DNA from: Mercurialis annua
Taxonomy: Eukaryota; Streptophyta; Magnoliopsida; Malpighiales; Euphorbiaceae
DNA: 64,000 nt
Assembly: GCF_937616625.2 (NCBI RefSeq)
Contig: NC_065576.1
Location: forward strand, 33,320,628 to 33,384,627
Reading direction: 5' to 3'
Shown here piece by piece: positions 56,831 to 64,000 of the stretch; the stretch's first letter is position 1; the number at the start of each line of letters is the position of its first letter. The position numbers and the translations under genes are program-made. Below the pieces are notes generated by a model, which saw only the letters and a list, made by a program, of their open reading frames with translations, was not told the DNA's origin and did not search any database.

Positions 56831-57456
56831 TTTGCTTTGTAGGTACAAGTGATGTCCACTAAACCAATCTCAAATCATAAGGTGGATAATCAATGGAAGT
56901 TTTTGGAAAAAGGCAAGATAGGTAAAATTTGTATCAATTCATATGCCATGTTTTCCAAAATTGTTGTTTTAAGGGGGAGAATCAATTTTTCAAATCTTAT
57001 TCTCCTAAAAAGTTTTGATATGCTTTAACACTTTTTCTAATGATTGGACTTTGCCTTGGTATAATTCAATTAAGGAATTATTGCCTATTTTTGATCATTT
57101 AAATCAAATTAGTTTAATCAATTGAGTCTTTAGACTTGATGCATATAAAATTAGTGTCTAAGCGCCTCAATTGAAGGAGAAACTTAGATTTATCTCTATT
57201 TAGTTTCAAAACCTCTTTCAATTAGCTCCTTTGTCCGTGTTCTAAACATGCTTTGATTCTTTTTGTGCTTGACAAAGGGGGAGAAGTTTCCATGCTCAAA
57301 TTGCTAAGTTTTTTTTTTTTTCAAAATTTCTTGCTTATGCATTATAAATTGCTTATATCTTTTGTGCATAAAGTAAGGGGGAGCCAAAATCAATTTGACT
57401 CTTACTTAACTTAGTCATTTTAGCATGTTGATTGTCAAACTCAAAAAGGGGGAGAT

Positions 57457-58403
57457 TGTTGGACCTTTGTCCTTTCAAACTCCTTTTGTTTTGACTTTGA
57501 CAATCAACTATGAGTGATCTAATCATGTTTATTAGTGTATAGGAACTCATAGGAACAATCGGAAGTCAATTCGGAGCTCTCTAGCAAAAATCGTGTTTTT
57601 GAGTAGAAAGCTGTCCAGTAGCATATCTCGCCCGTGATGGATTTCCATCTCGGGGGCGATATATATCACGGGGGCGACGCAAATATCACGGGGGCGATAT
57701 TCGAGCTGACAAAACCCTAGTCGACCGTTGGAACGAATCACGGGCGCGACGAACACATCTCGGGCGCGATAAATGAGACCGTTGAAGATCCAACGGATAC
57801 ATTTTTGAAGACCCAATAAAGTATTGACACGTGGCTCTAGCCGTTGAAGGTTTTTGTCTCATTCAAATATCTCGCCCGTGATCCATGCATCATGGGGGCG
57901 ATATGTGTGCAGAGATCATTTTTTTGTTTTGTTTGTTAGTGCTTTGTTTGGGGATTGCTTTGGGTATAAATATAAACCCATTTGCAATGTTTCAAGGTTA
58001 ATGATTTACACACCTTGAAACAACAAACATACATTTTTAAATCACTTAGTTTTGTTGTAGTTTTGGAGTAATCTTGGAAACTCCTAATCATTGTGAGTTA
58101 GAGTTTAGCTTTGGAAAAACTCAACCCTTGTAGGTTCTTGATTATCCTTGAAAAATCAATTGTGAGTTTGAGATTATCTCTAAGAAATCTCTTTGTAAAG
58201 TTGGTGCTTATCTATAAAGCACAATCCCATTTAGTGGATTCTAAAATCTCAATCTTAGATTGAGTAGTGGAGTAGGATCGTGAGTTGATCCGAACCACTC
58301 TAAATCTCTTGTGTCTTTAAATTCTCTTTTCCGCTTTAAAGAATTTAAATTTCCGATTCACAAATCAAAAACCGGTTTGCCTTATAACCCATATAGTATT
58401 TCA
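57457..58403 (+). repeat. 3' LTR of the second gag-only element
   Basis: 947 bp, TATA box at 57965-57974, ends agtatttca, then CAAAT. Confidence 0.95.
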
Positions 58404-58589
58404 CAAATATATAAATAAGAGAAAGACAAAATAATTATATGAATAATAGAACAATTTTATAAACAAAAACATTATAGATATACAATAATTTAATTACAAA
58501 ATGTCCAAATCATCACAAAAAAATCTAAAAAATTATACAAATCTAAAAACGATGTCGAGAAATCCATAGCGCAAACAGAAGCGACGAAC

Positions 58590-59611
58590 CACTACTAAAA
58601 TGCTGGCTTTTAGCGACGGATTTTTCCGTCGCTACAGATTTGCCGACGGATTCAATCCGTCGGTAAAATCCTCATCGCTAATATTTTGGCGACGGACCAA
58701 AAAATTTGGCGACGGATTTTTCAGAAATTGCCGACGGATTTTAGCGACGGATTTATATCCGTCGCTAATTGAAAAAAATAAAAAAAATTAAATCGTAAAA
58801 ATAAATTATTATTATTATTTAATCGGTCACACACCTGTCACCCTCCGTCTCCCACCCGTCGCCCGACGCCCTCCGTTACCCATCCGTTGCCTCCATCACC
58901 CACTCGCAATTTTTACAAACTTCCCAGTAGGTCACCCATCATTTCCATTGCTCCCACTCATTGCTCTTTAACTTTGAAGTTCTCCCGCGCGTAGTTCCAC
59001 CTGAACCAATTCAGCTTCTTGTTACATATATGTATATATTTATATTTAAATGTAACTAAAAAATAACAAATACTTCCTCCCACATTTTAAGATAATTATT
59101 TTTTATAATTAATAGTTAGCTTAAATAATTATTAATGAATAAATAAATAACAATGTTTTTAATATATTTTATAAATAATTATGTTATATATAAATAATAT
59201 TATATTTAATTAAAAAATAATTATTATTTTTTCTTTAATAATTATTTTCCTAAATAATTTTTTGAGAAAAAATTTATTTTTACAATTTATTTTTTTTATT
59301 TTTTTAAATTAGCGACAGATTTAAATCCGTCATTAAAATCCGTCGGCAATTAGCGACAGATTTAAATCCGTCGCTAAAATCCGTCGCTAAAACGGATTTA
59401 GCGACGGATATAAAGTCCGTCGCTAAATCCATTAAAAATAATTGGCGGGAGTGTTCCCGCCAACTTTAGCGACGGATTTTCCGTCGCTAAAGTTGGCGGG
59501 AACACTCCCGGCAATTTAAATGACAATTTAGCGACGAATTTCATATCCGTCGGTAAAAAAAATTTAGCGACGGACTAAAATCCGTCAGTAAAACACAGTT
59601 TTTTAGTAGTG
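58590..59611. mobile_element. Non-autonomous CACTA-type element, 1,022 bp
   Basis: Ends CACTACTAAAA and TTTTAGTAGTG with the 3-bp duplication AAC on both sides (58587-58589 and 59612-59614). Both subterminal regions carry many copies of TAGCGACGGATTT / AAATCCGTCGCTA in alternating orientation, the kind of subterminal repeat that CACTA transposases bind. The middle is AT-rich and has no transposase. Confidence 0.93.
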
Positions 59612-59614
59612 AAC

Positions 59615-60320
59615 GGACTAGCACGAATAGAAGAGACGAACGGAAAACCGACCGGAAACTACGAGAAATCCATCGGAAGTAGACGAACGGAAAAGCAAAC
59701 AAAAAAGACTTACAGAAAAGCAACCGGAAGAGATAAAATGAAAATCAAATGAAAAAAAAAAGAGAGAGAATTTTGATAGAAAAAAGAGCGGCTATGTAAA
59801 AGTTTAACCTAAAATGTGATAGATTATAAATATTGGGTTTTTTTGTAAATAAGTTATTAAAATAGGTAGCGACAGAAATTAAGGAATGATAGACAAAATT
59901 GGTGTAAATAAGTTTCAAAAATAGGGTATTTTGTAAATAATCATATTTCTCTATCTTTTTCTTATTTAGGTAAAAAATTACGATTATTTTAAAAAAAATG
60001 AAGTGTTTTTCTTACTTTTTTTTCAAAGGTAAAAGATGGTTACAAATTGATGAAAGTCACATAATAAGGATTTAAACATATGATCTTTCAAATGCAAACC
60101 AACCAAAAAACATTCAAAACATACATATGAAGTTATAGAATACAAGTAAAAAATTAATCGAAAGAGAGTAGGTTAGGCCGAAATTCCGCTAAAAGGTTGC
60201 AAAGCGGCGTTTTTTTTTCAAGAAAAGCGGGGCTAGATCCATTAGACTCGTCTGATTATGCCTTGAAACTGCTCGCTCTTTAAACTTCATCCGCATCTTC
60301 GATATGAATCCACAAAGATA
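59615..60320. other. Intergenic DNA without supported features
   Basis: A/G-rich near 59630-59790, AT-rich afterwards. No frame or repeat boundary is convincing. Confidence 0.5.
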
Positions 60321-60322
60321 TA

Positions 60323-60493
60323 CAGTCAACTCTCTAATAATTAATATACATGATGGACTAAAAATTTATTAAATATTAGAATTATTAATCTATTGAATAT
60401 TATATAGGACGTAATATTGAAGTTGGTTCCCTAAATTTTATTAATTATTAAAATTATTAATTTATTAAATATTAATTATTAGAAGGTTTATTG
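60323..60493. mobile_element. Tc1/mariner-type MITE, 171 bp
   Basis: TIRs CAGTCAACTCTCTAATAATT and (reverse complement of the right end) CAATAAACCTTCTAATAATT, followed on both sides by AATA. TA flanks both ends (60321-60322 and 60494-60495). The TIR resembles that of Emigrant-like plant MITEs as I remember it. Confidence 0.8.
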
Positions 60494-60935
60494 TATTTAG
60501 AAAACACTAATAAGCAACAACACATACTTTTAAAGAGAAGAGAAGAAAGTAGCCAATTCTCTTTGTAGCTAGTCTTCCTTTACTTTGGAGATTCTAGGAG
60601 CTCTGTACGATAGGCGATGATTTAGAGAACAATTAGATTAATAGGAAGAACATACTTTTTTTCATATAGATGCGTAGAATCAAAGCTATCGCTATTTTTT
60701 TATAAATATAATTGTTTTATATTTCAATTTATTGAGATTTGATGATTTTAAAAAATATATAAAGTATGCGTTTTGCGATTAAAAAGTTAAAACCATTTCC
60801 TCAAAATAAAGGTTTTTAGGTGTGATTTTCATTTAGAAATGAGAGAATTATACTATAGAGAAAGGAGGTTCGTTAGCTTCTTTTCCTAAATAGCCAGTAG
60901 TTTGTTTTTTCTTAATTTTCTCTTAAATATATAGA

Positions 60936-61260
60936 GGCAAAATTTATAAGGAGACCTTTCTATTTTACCTTTTTTTTTCTTCAGGCAACCCCTGTATTTT
61001 TTTTTTGTTCGTAAAGTCCCTCTACTTATTTTATTTGTTGTTCAAGTCTTTCAAATTATAAATTATATAGTATAATATTTTAAGTCATTTTTTGTGTACC
61101 GAAAAATCACAAATTGTAAGTAGAGGACTGAAAAAAACATAAAAAGGGATATCAAAGTGTGATTTTGCAAAGTACAAGAACCCGAACATGACGAATTTTA
61201 GTGTAGGAATTTCTCGAACAAAAATGGTAAAATAGAGGGGCCTCCGAATGAGCTTTTGCC
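60936..61260. mobile_element. Mutator-like MITE, 325 bp, upstream of the PPR gene
   Basis: The left end GGCAAAATTTATAAGGAGAC and the right end (reverse complement GGCAAAAGCTCATTCGGAGG) pair, as does the following 'CTATTTTACC'. Flanks ATATATAGA (60927-60935) and ATATATAAA (61261-61269) are a 9-bp duplication with one mismatch. It shares the GGCAAAA start with the MITE at 17592. Confidence 0.82.
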
Positions 61261-61466
61261 ATATATAAACTTTTCATTTCAAATCAGTCCAAATCCAAAC
61301 CCCATGAATTTACTTGTGAGCAATGAGGTGGCCGTGGCCGGTGACCGTACTAACAATTAAAATCTCATTTTTGAAAAAAATACTAAGAACCGCCATTTTT
61401 ACTTGATCAAAATCTAAAACAAAAAGGAACCCAGCAATCAATTTGTCCTTCGTTTTCCTAACCTTA

Positions 61467-63599
61467 ATGAGTAGCTTTCCTACTCATAAACTCAAACAAT
61501 TACCATACACCACCATTAACACCCATTTCACCAACAATTCCCTCACACAACCCCTCACTTCTCTTCAATGCGGAGCCATTTTACAGAGCCTCACCAACAC
61601 CAAATCTCTCACAACAGGCCAACACCTCCATGCCTACATCATTACCTCCGGCAATCTCGTGTCCAACACTTATCTCAGCACAAAACTCGCTGCTTTTTAC
61701 GCAAACTGTGGTCAAATGGCTAATGCCCGCATAATCTTTGATGGGATTGTTTTCAAAAGCTCATTCTTGTGGAATTCCATGATTAGAGGCTATGCCTGTA
61801 ATGGGTATTCAGAAAAAGCTCTTGCTTTGTATCAAGAAATGAAATTTTTTGGGCAGAGGGCTGATAAGTTTACGTACCCCTTCGTGATTAAGGCGTGTGG
61901 TGATCTGTTTGGGGTAGAAATTGGCAGGAGGGTTCATGGTAGAGCTGTGATTAATGGGTTTGATTTGGATATGTATGTGAGTAATTCTCTTCTTGCAATG
62001 TATTTGAAGTTTATGGACATGAGTTTGGCGCGAATGGTGTTTGATAGAATGCCTAAGAGAGATTCGACGTCTTGGAATACCATGATTTCAGGTTATGTAA
62101 AGAATGGGAAACCAGAAGAGGGTTTGGCTATTTTTGATTTAGCGAAGCGAACGGGGTTGGTTGCTGATGATGCGACTCTGATCGGTCTTCTTAGTATATG
62201 TGCAGAACTAGTTGCAGTGAAGCTGGGGAAAGCAGTACATGGTTATGTTTTTCGAAATAGGTATGCGGTTGTATGTAATAATTTTTTGATGAATTCTCTT
62301 ATTGAGATGTATTGTAAATGTAATTCTATGGTAGATGCAAGAAGATTATTCGAGAAAATGGAATTGAAAGATACTGTATCATGGAATTCGTTGATTTCTG
62401 GCTATGCACGAAATGCAGAGGCTTTTGAAAGCTTAAGGCTTTTTTGTCGACTGGTTTTGGAAGGAACCAAGCCTGATCAAATAACCTTTATTATTGTGCT
62501 TGGAGCATGCCATCAAGTCACAGCATTTCAGTTTGGCATGTCTGTTCACTCCTGCCTTGCTAAGAAAGGATTTGGTGCAACCATTGTTGTGGGAACAGCC
62601 CTTATCGATATGTATGTTAAATGTGGAGCTTTAGCTTGTGCACATCATGTTTTTGAAGAGATTCCTAGAAAAAATTTGGTATGTTGGAGCGCTATGATTT
62701 CTGGATATGGCATTCATGGAATGGGAAGAGATGCTATCTCACTTTTTCATGAAATGCTTGAGAACAATATCTGTCCAGATGAGGGTGTTCTTACGTCAGT
62801 TTTGTCAGCTTGTAGCCATACAGGTTTGGTTTCTGAAGGTAAAAAAATCTTCCATAGAATGACAACAAATTATAATGTGAGTCCTGTACTTGCTCACTAT
62901 TCATGTTTGGTGGATCTTCTAGGTCGAGCAGGGTATTTAGATGAAGCATTTGAGCTTATTGATAGCATGATAGTTAATCCCTCCTGTGATATATGGGCTG
63001 CACTCCTTAATGCTTGCCGATTACATCGAAATATTGATTTAGCAGAAATCTCTGCAGAAAAACTTTTTGAGTTGAATCCAAGACAGGTAGGTGGTTACAT
63101 TTGCCTATCCAATATGTATGCTGCTGAGAAAAGATGGGATGATGTGGAAAGGATTAGAGCATTGATGAGACAGAAGGGGCTAACGAAATCGGCAGGCTGC
63201 AGCTTTGTTGAGTTAAACAAGACAGTTCATCGGTTCCTAGTTGGAGATAAATCACATCCGCAAATGGAAAATATAAACTCAAAGTTAAAGCACTTGAATC
63301 AGCTACTCAAGGAGGCTGGATACAAGCCTGATACAAGCTCAGTGTTCTATAATGTTGACGAAGAAACAAAAGAGAAGATGCTTTGGGATCACAGTGAAAG
63401 ATTGGCTATTGCCTTCGCTCTTATTAATACAGGTTCCAAGACCACTATAAGAATCACAAAGAACCTTCGTGTTTGTGGAGATTGTCACATTGTAATAAAA
63501 TTGATCTCTAAGCTCTTGCATCGAGAAATCATCATGCGAGATATCCGCAGGTTCCACCATTTCAAAGATGGTTTATGTTCCTGTGGTGATTACTGGTAA
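61467..63599 (+). CDS. PLS-class pentatricopeptide repeat protein with DYW domain
   Basis: Single exon, 710 residues from the ATG at 61467; the open frame extends 24 bp upstream without another ATG. PLS-type PPR proteins bind organellar RNA one base per repeat, and the DYW domain is a cytidine deaminase for C-to-U editing in plastids or mitochondria. Seen here: a short Thr/Ser/Asn-rich N-terminus that could be a transit peptide, then PPR repeats from ~50 ('TGQHLHAYIITSG', 'SFLWNSMIRGYACNGYSEKA', 'TSWNTMISGYVKNGKPEEGL', 'VSWNSLISGYARNAEAFESL', 'VCWSAMISGYGIHGMGRDAI'). An E region opens with 'GCSFVEL' (~577), and a complete DYW domain follows: HSE at ~642-644, CGDCH at ~670-674, CSCGDYW at the C-terminus. 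All zinc ligands and the catalytic Glu are present. The target site is unknown. Confidence 0.95.
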   Translation: MSSFPTHKLKQLPYTTINTHFTNNSLTQPLTSLQCGAILQSLTNTKSLTTGQHLHAYIITSGNLVSNTYLSTKLAAFYANCGQMANARIIFDGIVFKSSFLWNSMIRGYACNGYSEKALALYQEMKFFGQRADKFTYPFVIKACGDLFGVEIGRRVHGRAVINGFDLDMYVSNSLLAMYLKFMDMSLARMVFDRMPKRDSTSWNTMISGYVKNGKPEEGLAIFDLAKRTGLVADDATLIGLLSICAELVAVKLGKAVHGYVFRNRYAVVCNNFLMNSLIEMYCKCNSMVDARRLFEKMELKDTVSWNSLISGYARNAEAFESLRLFCRLVLEGTKPDQITFIIVLGACHQVTAFQFGMSVHSCLAKKGFGATIVVGTALIDMYVKCGALACAHHVFEEIPRKNLVCWSAMISGYGIHGMGRDAISLFHEMLENNICPDEGVLTSVLSACSHTGLVSEGKKIFHRMTTNYNVSPVLAHYSCLVDLLGRAGYLDEAFELIDSMIVNPSCDIWAALLNACRLHRNIDLAEISAEKLFELNPRQVGGYICLSNMYAAEKRWDDVERIRALMRQKGLTKSAGCSFVELNKTVHRFLVGDKSHPQMENINSKLKHLNQLLKEAGYKPDTSSVFYNVDEETKEKMLWDHSERLAIAFALINTGSKTTIRITKNLRVCGDCHIVIKLISKLLHREIIMRDIRRFHHFKDGLCSCGDYW

Positions 63600-63748
63600 C
63601 TGATTATTAATCAAAAGGCTATTCTCATTTCAAAGCAGGTATGGATAAGGAAAATTCTTTTATTCAAACATAATATTGTAGAAATTTGTAATACAGCTTT
63701 CAAAAGGCATTTTTAGGATTTGAAAGTTCCTTTCCACAATTCCTATTT

Positions 63749-63955
63749 TTATTTGAAGAATAGGGATTTGATCTTTTGCAGCAAACCACCAAGTAGACCA
63801 ACACTACCATCAACTGGCAAATCTGTTTTTGAATTCCATGGGAAGGGTGCTAATCCTTCGGTCGCTTTTAGGAGATCTTCAATTGAAATCTTTGGTTTTG
63901 ATCGTTCAAGTGGAGCTAGTTCGTGGTTGAACTTCTGGGCATTTGGACAGTAATC
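63749..63955 (-). CDS. Last exon of an unidentified minus-strand gene (partial)
   Basis: Read leftwards, a pyrimidine-rich 'gtatttgttttcag' acceptor precedes 68 codons and a TAA (63751-63749). The peptide begins 'DYCPNAQKFNHELAPLERSK', continues 'PKISIEDLLKATEGLAPFPW' and ends 'GGLLQKIKSLFFK'. It is uncharged at the centre, with Pro/Trp and Gly-Leu motifs. I do not recognise the family. The rest of the gene lies beyond the right edge. It converges tail-to-tail with the PPR gene, with about 150 bp between the stops. Confidence 0.6.
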   Translation of the reverse strand, partial: DYCPNAQKFNHELAPLERSKPKISIEDLLKATEGLAPFPWNSKTDLPVDGSVGLLGGLLQKIKSLFFK

Positions 63956-64000
63956 CTGAAAACAAATACAAATGTTAGGTAAGGTTTAATAGATGAACAT

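Larger units (their letters stand above)
53932..58403 (+). mobile_element. Complete gag-only Copia-type retrotransposon (TR-GAG-like)
   Basis: 4,472 bp. LTRs at 53932-54878 and 57457-58403 (947 bp each). A perfect 5-bp target duplication, CAAAT, lies at 53927-53931 and 58404-58408. PBS TTGGTATCAAAGC at 54880-54892; PPT AAAAAGGGGGAGA directly before 57457. The 2,578-bp interior holds one long gag frame and about 620 bp of non-coding DNA, with no pol. It is the same family as the tandem array at 1380-11130, but the LTR end differs (cccatatagtatttca versus cccaaagggtctttca). Confidence 0.95.

Noticed and set aside
61443..61466. Extension of the PPR protein by eight codons upstream of 61467
   Set aside because: The frame is open but begins with TTG; plant nuclear genes start with ATG, and the first ATG in this frame is 61467.

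Overview
This is nuclear DNA of a flowering plant, almost certainly a eudicot. The evidence is an intronless 2S albumin seed-storage gene, a six-exon class I formin, a DYW-class PPR gene, and an AT-rich background packed with plant LTR retrotransposons, LINE and SINE copies and MITEs. The family or species cannot be read from the sequence. No prokaryotic features are present.

Layout. 1-11300: a decayed Tat/Ogre-like LTR (with a hairpin minisatellite) hosts a tandem array of a gag-only Copia-type element: four LTRs and three internal regions with a 3,521-bp period, inside one 5-bp target duplication (ATAAT). 11300-18050: LINE ORF1 remnant (minus), a Mutator-type MITE, a 1.2-kb TIR element, LINE ORF2 remnant (minus), another MITE. 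18652-34502: an Athila-like Gypsy element, gag remnant only, inserted in a ~60-bp minisatellite. Its 5' LTR is interrupted by a very young 10-kb non-coding LTR element (20030-30065, two 3,000-bp LTRs). Its 3' LTR folds back on itself, so both genomic ends are U3 ends (TSD GAAAC). 34503-35600: rest of the minisatellite. 36217-36642: 2S albumin gene. 37700-39340: four MITEs. 40246-44415: formin gene, minus strand, with a SINE in intron 1. 45000-51415: MITE, Copia pol scrap, SINE, a Tat-like LTR (minus), a solo LTR (TSD GTTAC). 51800-53890: short tandem and inverted repeats and a MITE. 53932-58403: a complete second copy of the gag-only element (TSD CAAAT) with an open gag frame. 58590-59611: a CACTA-type element. 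60323-61260: two MITEs. 61467-63599: DYW PPR gene. 63749-63955: last exon of an unidentified minus-strand gene.

The host genes are unrelated single-copy genes separated by transposons; nothing suggests a gene cluster. The main biological interest is in the retroelements: a copy-back 3' LTR, a tandem array built from a single insertion, gag-only elements with no pol, and GC-rich near-palindromic motif arrays in the LTRs of several unrelated families. Gene models were made by eye from reading frames and GT/AG splice sites, and family names come from recognised motifs, not from database searches.
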